The notes under the pieces: model-generated
Told to the model about the DNA's origin: nothing
The model's input: only the letters and a program-made list of their open reading frames with translations
The model's database searches: none
Part shown: in pieces, positions 51,684 to 61,625 of the stretch
Layout of the letters: the number at the start of each line of letters is the position of its first letter
Position numbering within the stretch: position 1 is the stretch's first letter
Translations under genes and position numbers: made by a program
Source: Phormidium tanganyikae FI6-MK23
GTDB taxonomy: Bacteria > Cyanobacteriota > Cyanobacteriia > Leptolyngbyales > Leptolyngbyaceae
Reading direction: 5' to 3'
Length of the DNA: 64,000 bases
Assembly: GCA_019359175.1 (NCBI GenBank)
Contig: JAHHHU010000012.1
Coordinates: 108,597-172,596 of the forward strand

Positions 51684-52076
51684 ATGCGCTACCTGTTGGA
51701 TACAAATGTCTGTGTCGTGTATTTGAATGGTCGTTCACGTTCAGTTTGCGATCAATTACTTTCAATTTCGACTGACGAAATTGCGGTTTGTTCGATCGTC
51801 AAAGCTGAATTATTTTATGGAGCGATGCGAAGCAATAATCCAACTCAAACATTGAATCGGCAACAACAGTTTCTTAGTCGATTTGTTTCACTTCCTTTTG
51901 ACGACGAAGCCGCCCGAACTGGCGGGCAAATTCGGGCACAGCTTGCAATCGGAGGCAGTCCAATCGGGGCTTATGATCTTCAAATTGCTGCGATCGCGTT
52001 AGCAAATCATCTCACGCTAGTCACGCACAACACACGAGAGTTTGAGCGAGTTGAAGAGCTTCAAATTGAAGATTAG
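51684..52076 (+). CDS. Type II toxin VapC, PIN domain
   Basis: MRYLLDTNVCVVYLNG, VCSIVKAELFYGAMRS, PIGAYDLQIAAIALANHLTLVTHNTREFERV. Confidence 0.92.
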   Translation: MRYLLDTNVCVVYLNGRSRSVCDQLLSISTDEIAVCSIVKAELFYGAMRSNNPTQTLNRQQQFLSRFVSLPFDDEAARTGGQIRAQLAIGGSPIGAYDLQIAAIALANHLTLVTHNTREFERVEELQIED

Positions 52077-52137
52077 GAAATTTGAAATATGAGCAAGCTT
52101 GTAGATGTCAAGCGATTTGTTGCTCTTGAACTCAACA

Positions 52138-53934
52138 CTATCGCTTTAAGCGTGGGGAGAGCGCTAAAAAGCCCTCAAACTGGACTTGATCGCTTGTAAT
52201 CGTACTCGCACCGCTGATACTGCGAATACTGCCCAAGCTATCCTGCACCTGAGTCACAAACGGATTTCCCTGCATCGATCGACCCCCCAAAACGGGCAGC
52301 AAGCCGTTGTTTACAAATGACATAAACGCGCCTTGATTCACATAGAAATAGCCCAAATTTGCATTTGGGAAAGGCTCGATTGCAGATTTAAAATTCGGGG
52401 TTTGGGTGAGATTTCGCGTTGGTTTCGGATTAAATTCACTCAGCGATCCGCCCCCAAATAGCATTAACAGCGTGTTCTCATCTGTCCAACCGTGGCTAAA
52501 GAAATTCAGCGATCGACCGTTGTTTACGGCTCCGTAGTTGATGAAGGGCTGACCCGCGATCGTGCTTTGCTGAACGAGTGGCTTGCCTAAACGTGGTGTG
52601 ACAAACGCTGTAAATTTGTTGAGCGCCGTTTCCGCCGCAGCGCGATCGTCGGTTTGCACCATCATGCCCAGCGCGATATCCATGTTTGAAGAGGTGGCGG
52701 GAATGAATCCTTTATTAGTGGGATAAGCGAATACCACATATTCCCCGTTCATCCAGGGGGCAAGATCGCGATCGTCAACGCCGAAAGCACTCTGCATCGA
52801 CTGCCGCGCTTGTTCTAAGTACTTCTTCCAAGTCGGCTGAGAGTCTAACCCGACTGTCAAAACGCGCCAGTAAAGCGATAAATTCTGGCTGTTTGCGACC
52901 ATGTAATTTACTTCGGGTAAGCGTTGTAGAATTTGGTTGCGAGTCGTGAGCGGAGTCAGCAAATTCTCTGGAACGGCTTGTTTAAGATTCACGCCGAATT
53001 GGGCGCGTAATCCCGTAGATTCAGCCCACACATAGCCTTCTGCGGTGTCGTAAAACTGCGCTAGCGGATCAATTAGGGTCGGATCAAGAGCAAAGTTTGG
53101 CAGGGCAGGAGCATTTGGAGCATTTTTCGTGATTTCTTCTAGCTGAACTTGCTGGATCTGATTGATCGCTTTCAAGGCTTCGATGTACTTGCCGTACAAC
53201 ATCGCGATCGATTGAGCCGATCGCGGATTCTGTTCGATTCGCTGAAACTTAGGATTTTCGGAAAGCTTGCTCTGGGCATCAAGCATTTCTTGGATGGCTT
53301 CAGCAGAATTTGCACTGACAAAATAACCGGGGAGAACTGCGATCGCGAGTTTTGGAACTGGAATCGATACTGCTCTAGGTTTAGGTTTAGGAGGTGTTAC
53401 TGGCTTTTGGTCTTCCTCGATCGCGTAAAGCTCGGTTTCTACTCCACTCCGCTTTTCCGGTTGAAATTCTAAAATTGTTGCGCCTTTGTACTGAATTTCT
53501 TTTGGCGCTTTGCGAAAGGCTCGAATGGAATTGACATATTTATCCAGCGCTGTCTGATCCTTCACCGATGAAACCATCAAAATGCTTTTTGCCGACAGCA
53601 ACGCAACTCCGAACTGATCACCCAACCAAGGCTGAATATCTTCCTCAAAACTGGTTTCCTGATTGGTCGGGTAAAAGATTCTTCCTGGAAACGTCAAATT
53701 GTTTGGAAACAGATTGAATTGGCTTAACGCTTTCCAGCGATCGTTCTGAGTGTTGATCATCACCACACCCAATGTTTCTGCGGGCAAGATTGAAGCCATG
53801 GAAGTCGATCGCGTGACAGGAGAAGTCACTGAGGCAGGTTGAGCCAGAACTTTTGGAGTCGCCAGCGTCAATTCTGGAACAGTAACCAGACTGAGCGCGG
53901 CAAGCGTTGTAAACAAAGAGCGTTTTAGCAACAT
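52138..53934 (-). CDS. DUF3352 domain-containing protein with signal peptide
   Basis: Signal-like N-terminus; LPAETLGVVMINTQNDRWKALSQF...PNNLTFPGRIFYPT pattern of cyanobacterial DUF3352 proteins. Confidence 0.8.
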   Translation of the reverse strand: MLLKRSLFTTLAALSLVTVPELTLATPKVLAQPASVTSPVTRSTSMASILPAETLGVVMINTQNDRWKALSQFNLFPNNLTFPGRIFYPTNQETSFEEDIQPWLGDQFGVALLSAKSILMVSSVKDQTALDKYVNSIRAFRKAPKEIQYKGATILEFQPEKRSGVETELYAIEEDQKPVTPPKPKPRAVSIPVPKLAIAVLPGYFVSANSAEAIQEMLDAQSKLSENPKFQRIEQNPRSAQSIAMLYGKYIEALKAINQIQQVQLEEITKNAPNAPALPNFALDPTLIDPLAQFYDTAEGYVWAESTGLRAQFGVNLKQAVPENLLTPLTTRNQILQRLPEVNYMVANSQNLSLYWRVLTVGLDSQPTWKKYLEQARQSMQSAFGVDDRDLAPWMNGEYVVFAYPTNKGFIPATSSNMDIALGMMVQTDDRAAAETALNKFTAFVTPRLGKPLVQQSTIAGQPFINYGAVNNGRSLNFFSHGWTDENTLLMLFGGGSLSEFNPKPTRNLTQTPNFKSAIEPFPNANLGYFYVNQGAFMSFVNNGLLPVLGGRSMQGNPFVTQVQDSLGSIRSISGASTITSDQVQFEGFLALSPRLKR

Positions 53935-54047
53935 GATTGAGGTGAATAGCGTGATAATTGAAATCCTGCTTGAAAGGATGAAGCTACCGAAATCGTTCAG
54001 TAATCTTTACACTAGGGTTCCCAAGAATCCGAATTGTGGCGTTGTAA

Positions 54048-54959
54048 ATGCTAGGAGTGACCACTTTGACGGCTCTAGAAACATTTGAAATTGAAACCGC
54101 AGAAACTCTTGTTAGATTAGCAGTCTTGCTGATCTTCGTGCTAGCAGTTGCATTCTTCGTCGCAGTAGAACTTGCGATCGTCTCCTCATCCAAGGGCGAA
54201 ATCGACTCACTCGCCCGCCAAGCCGATCGCCCCGGAACTCAGAAAGCAGCACAACGAGTTCAGCACGCCCAAAATAACTTGGGGCAGTATCTTTCTGTGA
54301 CGCAAACTGGAACGACTGCCGGGAGCTTATTACTCGGATGGCTCGGAGAAGGCGCAACGGTGTATTGGATCGAACCTTGGATCATGCTGCTACCCATTCC
54401 GCATCTCCCCGTAATGATCACAGTCCATACGATTGCGACTGCGATCGCGTTTCTGATCGTAACGTATGTTGAAATCGTTCTAGGCGAACTGGTTCCGAAA
54501 GTGCTGGCGGCTCACGCTCCGGAAAAAACCGCAATGGCGTTGATTCGTCCGCTTCAGATTTGTTCTTATTTATTTTTTCCGGCTTTGGTGATTCTGAATG
54601 CAACTGTACGACTGTTAACAGGCTGGATTACGAATCGCGATCGCATTGCTGAAGATGAATTTATTCGGAAAGATGAGTATTCTGTTCTACTTGCTGGAAC
54701 GGTTGATATTACAACTGTGAATCAACAATTAAATCTAAGCCTGCCTGCAAGTGATGCCTATCGAACCGCAGCAGGTTTTATGATTCACCACATGAATCGG
54801 GTTCCAGCAACGGGCGATCGATTGCAGTGGGGCGAATTGGAGTTTGAAGCAACGCGCGTGGTAGAAAATCAGATAGAAACGCTTTTGTTGCGTCAGGTGA
54901 CTCGTCCGTTGCTTGAAGGCACACTCGAAAAAACTCTAACCGCCAGTTCTTATGATTGA
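54048..54959 (+). CDS. CNNM/DUF21 transporter-like (hemolysin C family) protein apparently lacking CBS domains
   Basis: FFVAVELAIVSSSKGEIDSLA, LSVTQTGTTAGSLLLGWLGE, VEIVLGELVPKVLAAHAPEK; short C-terminal CorC/HlyC-like domain. Confidence 0.8.
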   Translation: MLGVTTLTALETFEIETAETLVRLAVLLIFVLAVAFFVAVELAIVSSSKGEIDSLARQADRPGTQKAAQRVQHAQNNLGQYLSVTQTGTTAGSLLLGWLGEGATVYWIEPWIMLLPIPHLPVMITVHTIATAIAFLIVTYVEIVLGELVPKVLAAHAPEKTAMALIRPLQICSYLFFPALVILNATVRLLTGWITNRDRIAEDEFIRKDEYSVLLAGTVDITTVNQQLNLSLPASDAYRTAAGFMIHHMNRVPATGDRLQWGELEFEATRVVENQIETLLLRQVTRPLLEGTLEKTLTASSYD

Positions 54960-55869
54960 AATTGTGAAATCCGGTGCAGCATTTTACGATCGCACTGCTT
55001 GGGGGCAAATCACGGTCACAGATGACGATCGCCTTAATTTTCTCCATAATCAAAGCACCAATACCTTTAAGCTCAGAAAGCCTGGTGAAGGGTGTGATAC
55101 CGTTTTTCTTACTTCGACCGCAAGAACGATCGATCTGACCACTGCTTATGTTCTAGAAGATTCAGTTTTGCTGCTGGTTTCACCTGGAATCAGTGAAAAA
55201 CTGATCGCATTTCTCGATCGCTATATCTTCTTCGCGGACAAGGTAAAGCTTACCGATGTGACTGAACAAACCGCAGCATTTAGCCTAATCGGTGCAAAGA
55301 GTCATGACATTGTTAAAGCGCTCGGCGCAGAGAGCTTAATCGATCAACCTTACGGAACTCATTGTCTGGTAGATCAGATTCGGATTGCGGTAGGTAGCGG
55401 ATTAGCAACGGAAGGCTACACATTAATATGCGATCGCGCGATCGACCTCAAGCAGAAATTAATTGACCTCGGAGCGACCCAGATCGATGATCCGACTTGG
55501 GATGCACTCCGAATCGAACAAGGTCGCCCGATGCCCGGTTCTGAACTCACAGAAGACTACAATCCATTAGAAGCGGGACTGTGGCACACCATTTCTTTTA
55601 ACAAAGGTTGCTATATCGGACAAGAAACGATCGCGCGGCTCGATACTTACAACGGCGTAAAACAACAGCTTTGGGGAATCAAGCTTAATCAACCTGCGGA
55701 ACCGGGAACAATCGTCACGATCGACAGCGAAAAAGTAGGGCTAATCACCAGTGTTGCAGACTCGATCGGGCTTGCATACATCCGCACAAAAGCAGGCGGA
55801 GCAGGCTTAAAAGTTGATTTGGGCGAAATTGTTGACCTTCCATACTTGACTCGTGAGAAGCAGAATTAA
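54952..55869 (+). CDS. YgfZ/GcvT-like folate-binding protein
   Basis: KGCYIGQETIARLDTYNGVKQQLWG signature; DDDRLNFLHNQSTNTF. Confidence 0.9.
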   Translation: MIEIVKSGAAFYDRTAWGQITVTDDDRLNFLHNQSTNTFKLRKPGEGCDTVFLTSTARTIDLTTAYVLEDSVLLLVSPGISEKLIAFLDRYIFFADKVKLTDVTEQTAAFSLIGAKSHDIVKALGAESLIDQPYGTHCLVDQIRIAVGSGLATEGYTLICDRAIDLKQKLIDLGATQIDDPTWDALRIEQGRPMPGSELTEDYNPLEAGLWHTISFNKGCYIGQETIARLDTYNGVKQQLWGIKLNQPAEPGTIVTIDSEKVGLITSVADSIGLAYIRTKAGGAGLKVDLGEIVDLPYLTREKQN

Positions 55870-55893
55870 TCATTCTGTTTCTCACAGAATGAT
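55869..55893. terminator. Hairpin between convergent ygfZ-like and DUF4330 genes
   Basis: atcattctg tttctca cagaatgat. Confidence 0.55.
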
Positions 55894-56408
55894 CAAGACT
55901 TTTTGATCCGAATTGCAACCACGCTACTTGCAAAGTTGTAAGTCGGGCCATCTAGCTCGATCGTGGTTCCCACCTTGACCTTCTCGCCCCCCAACACAGG
56001 CGTTCCATCCACGATCGGAACCTCATTCGCCAATGTCAGCATCATATCTGTCGTCAAAGCAAGCTCTGGACGCGGATCAGGAAACACTTTCAACGTTCCA
56101 TCTGGTTGTGGAGCAGCAACGGTACGCGGCAAGAACTTAATCTCTTTCAGCTTCGCTGTTCCCGATGGCTGCTTCCGCACCAAAATATTAGTCGTATTGC
56201 CAGCTTTGACCACATCTTTTGGATTCGTCGCGCTCAGTCCACGTACTACCACATCCACCTCAACAGCTTGTCGCGTCCCCTGAGCCGATCCCGATGCTCC
56301 CGGAAAGATAAAAATCCCAAACACCACCAGCAGAATCACGAGTGCTGCACCCACATCTAGGATGCTGACTTTACCGAAGAGCCGACCTTGGGAATCCACA
56401 ATAGCCAT
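55893..56408 (-). CDS. DUF4330 domain-containing protein
   Basis: MAIVDSQGRLFGKVSILDVGAALVILLVVFGIFIFPG N-terminus. Confidence 0.82.
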   Translation of the reverse strand: MAIVDSQGRLFGKVSILDVGAALVILLVVFGIFIFPGASGSAQGTRQAVEVDVVVRGLSATNPKDVVKAGNTTNILVRKQPSGTAKLKEIKFLPRTVAAPQPDGTLKVFPDPRPELALTTDMMLTLANEVPIVDGTPVLGGEKVKVGTTIELDGPTYNFASSVVAIRIKKS

Positions 56409-56588
56409 AGTGATACTTAATCTAGATGTCTTGTGCGTTGCCTTGCTTTATCGTCAATACTCAATCAACGCCAGTCAAGATTAGCATGAGTCTGGGAAGC
56501 GATCGAGCAAATTTCAAGTTCTGCCGCAACTAAATTAAGCCGAATTGCGTCTTGACCCCAAGCGCCTCACGCCTTTCTCTACTGTTCT

Positions 56589-57419
56589 ATGATTACAAAA
56601 ACTTTGCGTCGCCGTTGGCTGTATCCAGTTTTATCGATCGTAATGGTTGCCGGGATTTGTTTCGGTCAGCCGTTAGTCGCTCAAGCAATCTCTTGGGGCG
56701 ATCTGATCCGGGGAGGAATCCAAATTGTTCAAGGCGTTCAGCTTTCTCGCTTGAATGATAGTCAAGAAGCGGATCTCGGTCGCCAAATTAATGATGAATT
56801 GACCAGTCGCCAAGTCCGAATTGTTCGCGATCCGGCTTTGATAGCTTATGTGAATGAAATTGGGCAGAGACTGGTTCCAAGTAGCGATCGCTCTAATATC
56901 CGCTATACCTTTCAAGTCGTCGATGACAAGAGCATCAACGCTTTTGCAACGATGGGCGGCTATGTCTACGTGAATCGAGGTTTGCTAACTGCGGCAGATA
57001 ATGAAGCGCAAGTTGCAAGCGTAATCGGACATGAGATGGGACATATTTCCGGAAAACACGCCCTTAAACAAATGCGTCAAGCAGCAGTACAGCAGGGATT
57101 ACTGGCAGCGGGTGGACTTGATCGCAGTACAGCGGTCAATCTCGGCGTTCAGCTTGCCTTGCGTTTACCGAATAGTCGCCGCGATGAGTATGAAGCCGAC
57201 GAACGCGGATTACGCACCATGAGCCGTGCGGGATATGCTCAATCTGAAATGGTTGCCTTCATGCGAAAACTGCTGAGTTCGTCCTCTCCGCCCACGTTTC
57301 TCGCAAATCACCCAGCAACTTCCGATCGCATTGGGCGGCTCAATCAACTGATCAGCCAGAACCCGGCTCCCGGACGTGCTGGAATCGACACTACAAGTTA
57401 TCGATCGCGACTCCGCTAA
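56589..57419 (+). CDS. M48 family metalloprotease
   Basis: ASVIGHEMGHISGKHALKQM (HExxH-type), RRDEYEADERGLRTMSRAGY. Confidence 0.95.
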   Translation: MITKTLRRRWLYPVLSIVMVAGICFGQPLVAQAISWGDLIRGGIQIVQGVQLSRLNDSQEADLGRQINDELTSRQVRIVRDPALIAYVNEIGQRLVPSSDRSNIRYTFQVVDDKSINAFATMGGYVYVNRGLLTAADNEAQVASVIGHEMGHISGKHALKQMRQAAVQQGLLAAGGLDRSTAVNLGVQLALRLPNSRRDEYEADERGLRTMSRAGYAQSEMVAFMRKLLSSSSPPTFLANHPATSDRIGRLNQLISQNPAPGRAGIDTTSYRSRLR

Positions 57420-57424
57420 AAACA

Positions 57425-57460
57425 AAGAACTCCGAGCGTTTCATTTCACTCGGAGTTCTT
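57425..57460. terminator. Bidirectional terminator between M48 gene and phosphatase
   Basis: aagaactccgag cgtttcatttca ctcggagttctt. Confidence 0.75.
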
Positions 57461-57472
57461 CTGTTTGAACCT

Positions 57473-58228
57473 CTACATTCTCAGAGCTTGTCGCCGTCCA
57501 CGTTTCCGAGGTTCCACTCGAATGGTCGCTTCGTCTAAGGTCAGCGTCCGCACCTGATTTGTATACACATTGACCTGATGAACCCGCTGGTTATCCACTT
57601 CTAGCGCAGTCAGCCACCCGCTTTTCGGATGATACGCTCCCGTATCAATGCCTAACCAACCCCGCCCCCGTGCGATCGCTCCCGGCGTAACACCTTGAAA
57701 CGTAAAAGTGATCGTGTGTCCTGTGATGATCGTTTTATCGGCAAAATAGGGCTGCATCGAGCTGTGAAACTCATCGCGAATCCAGCAGAACTCAGCGTAG
57801 CCTTGTTGCTCGATCGGTAAGTGCGGATTCACACCCGCATGAACTAGCCAAATATCGCCCAAATCCAAATAAGTCGGCAGTGTGCGAATCCATTTTACGT
57901 GCTCAAGCAGCAACTCGATATCGGCATAGCTTGAAACCGTTGCCCGTCCGCCACTCTGTAGCCATGCCTGGAGTGCAGGGGGATGAACTTGCCCATTCGG
58001 AAAGGCTTCGAGCAACAGATGTTCGTGATTGCCGAGGAGCGAGCGATGTGGACTATTTTTGACAAACTCGATCACTTGGCAGCTTTGCGGGCCACGATCG
58101 ATCAAATCGCCCAGAAAATAAACCTGATCCTCCGCTCCAGGCGAGATCGCGTTGAGCAAGTTCATCATCCCTTCGTAGTGACCATGCACATCACCAATCA
58201 CAATTCGACGTGAGGGTTGCTGACTCAT
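57473..58228 (-). CDS. Metallophosphoesterase / PPP-family serine-threonine phosphatase
   Basis: IVIGDVHGHYEGMMNLL, FLGDLIDRGPQS, SLLGNHEHLLLEAF. Confidence 0.92.
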   Translation of the reverse strand: MSQQPSRRIVIGDVHGHYEGMMNLLNAISPGAEDQVYFLGDLIDRGPQSCQVIEFVKNSPHRSLLGNHEHLLLEAFPNGQVHPPALQAWLQSGGRATVSSYADIELLLEHVKWIRTLPTYLDLGDIWLVHAGVNPHLPIEQQGYAEFCWIRDEFHSSMQPYFADKTIITGHTITFTFQGVTPGAIARGRGWLGIDTGAYHPKSGWLTALEVDNQRVHQVNVYTNQVRTLTLDEATIRVEPRKRGRRQALRM

Positions 58229-58374
58229 GCGATCGTCCTTCGGAAACAGTTAAGACTAGGAATTAGACACCAGAACACAGCAATAGGGATCTGAGCATAT
58301 GCCACAATTATGCCCTGTCCACTCTCAAGATTTTACTGTAGTCACGAGATTCTCATCATTCCTGGGCCATTCCT

Positions 58375-59097
58375 TCATCTTCCCAAGGCTTTTAGAAATT
58401 GCTGGAATCCCGCGAAGAGTCCAGGTTTCGCCCCTTGCCCCAAAACCCCTGCGAAAATTTCGTCTAACTTTTCCGAATCGGGGCGGTCTTGTTCTTCAGC
58501 AATCAATTGATACTCATCGTCGGGTGCATACCAAACCTGCCACGGAGACGGGTAGCAGCGCAGAATCGCAGACTGATCATCGAGCGGACGCAAATAATAA
58601 CAAGGCTCGATCGTATCTAAAAATCGCTGTCTCAACTGTCGTCCTGCGTAGCCAATCCCGATCGTTGCGACATCTTCCAATTTAGGATTGAGCAAAATGA
58701 CAGGACGTTCGCCTGCGGCATTGCAAATCTGTTCAACCGGATTCACTTCGACCGAGCTTGGCGAGACAAAAACGTAGATTTCGTCGTCGGGGTCAACTTG
58801 TTCTTCAACCGGAGTCGTTTGGCGCGATCCAGCAACATCCAAGCTGCGAATTTGATGCGGAACGTCCTGCCAATCGCGTTTTGCTAGCGCTGCAATCCCG
58901 GAATCCGTAAAAAACAGTTTCAATCCTGACCCTCGATCGCGAAAAATCGAAATGAATTTTTCGGCGATCGGCAGCGATTTCAATTCTGGAAACACGAGTT
59001 CGACCTGCAAGCGGGTGTAACCTGCGGCAAGCGCGGCTTGAGTCGCGCTTTGAGCTTGAGCGATCGCGTCATCTAAAGTATTTGGCAGTTCAGGCAT
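58375..59097 (-). CDS. DUF1995 family protein
   Basis: RLQVELVFPELKSLPIAEKF, GLKLFFTDSGIAALAKRDW, EQICNAAGERPVILLNPKLED. Confidence 0.8.
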   Translation of the reverse strand: MPELPNTLDDAIAQAQSATQAALAAGYTRLQVELVFPELKSLPIAEKFISIFRDRGSGLKLFFTDSGIAALAKRDWQDVPHQIRSLDVAGSRQTTPVEEQVDPDDEIYVFVSPSSVEVNPVEQICNAAGERPVILLNPKLEDVATIGIGYAGRQLRQRFLDTIEPCYYLRPLDDQSAILRCYPSPWQVWYAPDDEYQLIAEEQDRPDSEKLDEIFAGVLGQGAKPGLFAGFQQFLKALGR

Positions 59098-59182
59098 ATC
59101 GTTTTATTTTAAACAGCAGTATCTCGGCAAAGCTTATCGTACAATGCGGTCTAGCCTTTATTTTAGAGGAGCGGCGCGATCG

Positions 59183-60082
59183 ATGTTGACTTCCACACGC
59201 GAACTTTTGGAAACGGCGCGGCGACATATTTTCGCGATCGGGGCGTTCAATGTCTACAACCTCGAAGGAGTCAAAGCAGTCGTGAACGCAGCCGAGATCA
59301 GTCGCAGTCCCGCGATGCTGCAACTCCATCCCAGTGCATTGAAATACGGAAATTCTCCGCTCGTCGCGATGTGTCTCGAAGCAGCAGAAGCGGCAACCGT
59401 TCCGATTTCCGTTCACCTCGATCACAGCACTTCGGTAAAAGACATCGATCGCGTTTTACAAGAAGGCGTGCGATCGATTATGGCGGATGGTTCTCCAATG
59501 CCGTATGAGAAAAATCTAGAATTCACGCGCGATATGACACGATTGGCGCATTCATATCACGCGATCGTCGAAGCCGAAATCGGACGTATCAGCGGCACAG
59601 AAGATGGATTAACGATCGCAGAAAAAGAAGCGAAAATGACCGATCCTCAGCAAGCGGTTGAATTCGTTCAAGCAACTCGTGTCGATGCGTTGGCAGTCAC
59701 GATCGGCAACGTTCACGGAGAATACAAAAGCCCACCTCGTCTCGATTTCCCACGTTTAGAAAAGATTCGCAATCTCTTAGAAATTCCACTCGTATTACAT
59801 GGCGCATCGGGACTGCCTGCGGAAATGATTGCTCGATCGATTCAACTCGGCGTGTGCAAATTCAACGTCAACACCGAAGTTAGACAAGCGTATATGCAGG
59901 CGTTGAAAGATGAGATCTGCGGGCAGGAAGAGAAGGATTTATTGGACGTGACCGGAGAAGCGATCGCGGCAATGCAAGAGGTAATTATCGATAAACTAGA
60001 GCTATTCGGCTCAGTCGGCAAAGCTCATTTACACGAAACGCCTTACGCGACCACTTTAGCGGCAGCAGCTCACCGAAATTAG
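59183..60082 (+). CDS. Class II (ketose-bisphosphate) aldolase, GatY/KbaY/Fba type
   Basis: AIGAFNVYNLEGVKAVVNAAE, VPISVHLDHSTS, IMADGSPMPYEKN, LVLHGASGLP; ATG 59183. Confidence 0.92.
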   Translation: MLTSTRELLETARRHIFAIGAFNVYNLEGVKAVVNAAEISRSPAMLQLHPSALKYGNSPLVAMCLEAAEAATVPISVHLDHSTSVKDIDRVLQEGVRSIMADGSPMPYEKNLEFTRDMTRLAHSYHAIVEAEIGRISGTEDGLTIAEKEAKMTDPQQAVEFVQATRVDALAVTIGNVHGEYKSPPRLDFPRLEKIRNLLEIPLVLHGASGLPAEMIARSIQLGVCKFNVNTEVRQAYMQALKDEICGQEEKDLLDVTGEAIAAMQEVIIDKLELFGSVGKAHLHETPYATTLAAAAHRN

Positions 60083-60096
60083 AGAATCTACTCAAC

Positions 60097-60130
60097 AAAA
60101 AAGGAGCCGATCGACAAAGGCTCCTTTTTT
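60097..60130 (+). terminator. Rho-independent terminator after aldolase
   Basis: aaaaaaggagcc gatcgacaaa ggctcctttttt. Confidence 0.88.
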
Positions 60131-60148
60131 ATTCAGTTTCTAATTCGA

Positions 60149-61144
60149 TTAAGGCTGTTTGCACGTTCTGAACTGATTCTGAAAGTTCTGCGGCCCTTTA
60201 TAGCCAGAATTGTCTGCTAACTGCTGCAAGGTTTGCCGTCCGCTAAAAAACCGCCCATTAATCTGCCAAGTCGGAAATCCTGCTTTTTGCCCCAACTGCT
60301 TCTCAGCCTCTCCTAAAACTCTCTGACAAGTTTCGATTTGAGCATCTTTACCGCCTTCGGCGCACTCAATGTAAGGAAATTCTTTGTACGCCTCTTTACC
60401 AAACAGTTCTTTTTGTTCACAGCAGTGAGGACACCAATAAGCCCCATACATCACAGATCCAGTCTGCTTCAAATGCTGCGCTAACTGAGTCTCCGCATCT
60501 CCCGATGGATTATCAATCAGAAAATAAGGATTTCCCTGAGCATCTGAAATCGTTGCCGCATTCACGGGAACCTGTCCCACCGAAGCGCCCCAAGCGATCG
60601 ACCCAATCAGCGTCACAATTCCAACGATCGAACCTAAAAACACCAACTGTCCACGATCGTTCCAATCGCGCCCAATCAATGTCAGTACAAACATCAGCGT
60701 CGCAAACGTCGCAGATGCGAGGCAGAAATAACAAATCCCATTCACCCCAAACTGCGACACAAATTTAGAGAACATGACGTACATCAAGTAGCCGCTAAAT
60801 AGCAGCATCGCCGTTGCGCCCGCAAAGAGCAGCAACCAGGTCTGATTCTCCAGATTCGTTCGGACAGATTTCTTTTCCTCTGGATTCACAAGCAGCGGAA
60901 CGAGCGCAAACGTTGCCATCGCCAGATATGCCAACAAACCATATAGCGACAGCGGTAGTCCAAATAGCACCGCATACGGGCTTTCTAGCACTCGTTCGCA
61001 TCCCGATGTGGGACACGCCACAACGCTGCTGAACAACTTATTGAAGGTGATGTAGCCCGTATTGAGGATGCCAAGCACTGCGATCGCGCCGATGAGTAGG
61101 CGTGAGTTGCGGTAAATCCAGGGCGTAGAACGTCGGCGAGTCAT
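60149..61144 (-). CDS. Vitamin K epoxide reductase family protein fused to thioredoxin-like domain
   Basis: ACPTSGCERVLESPYAVLFGLPLSLYGLLAY, CYFCLASA; C-terminal MYGAYWCPHCCEQKELFG. Confidence 0.95.
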   Translation of the reverse strand: MTRRRSTPWIYRNSRLLIGAIAVLGILNTGYITFNKLFSSVVACPTSGCERVLESPYAVLFGLPLSLYGLLAYLAMATFALVPLLVNPEEKKSVRTNLENQTWLLLFAGATAMLLFSGYLMYVMFSKFVSQFGVNGICYFCLASATFATLMFVLTLIGRDWNDRGQLVFLGSIVGIVTLIGSIAWGASVGQVPVNAATISDAQGNPYFLIDNPSGDAETQLAQHLKQTGSVMYGAYWCPHCCEQKELFGKEAYKEFPYIECAEGGKDAQIETCQRVLGEAEKQLGQKAGFPTWQINGRFFSGRQTLQQLADNSGYKGPQNFQNQFRTCKQP

Positions 61145-61351
61145 AATGTGATTTCAACGGGAGTGGCTCTATACTCTATCAGCGTAACTGCTGCAACGGT
61201 TACTTGTGATCTGTTGTCTATTTTGGCTGACTTTGGGTCGATCGCGCCGTTTGTTTTAAAGACTGCGATCGTGCTTTCAGGTTTCCTTTAAAACTTGCTT
61301 GCAAAGTTGCGCTTCTTTTGTTACGTTAATTGAGCGCTAAAAAACGCGATC

Positions 61352-61424
<73 letters not shown>

Positions 61425-61442
61425 TTTAGATATATCAAACAA

Positions 61443-61476
61443 AAAGCCCAGAGGAAGCGCCTTCTGGGCTCTGTTT
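61443..61476 (+). terminator. Terminator downstream of tRNA-Phe
   Basis: aaagcccaga ggaagcgcct tctgggctctgttttt. Confidence 0.75.
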
Positions 61477-61625
61477 TTGGCAATTTCATCTCAAAGCCTG
61501 ACTTTTCTGTTGGGTGTTTTTAGATGGGTTTAGGCACAAAATTGGGGGAAAATTGGGGGAAATTCCAAAGGAAGAAAAATAAGGGCGACGTAGACTAGAG
61601 GACATCTTCCCCCACAGGAGTTCCT

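Noticed and set aside
61500-61570. G-quadruplex in the integrase leader
   Set aside because: Four G runs exist (ggg, ggg, ggggg, ggggg) but loops are long and uneven; considered weaker than simple repeat/complementarity explanation.
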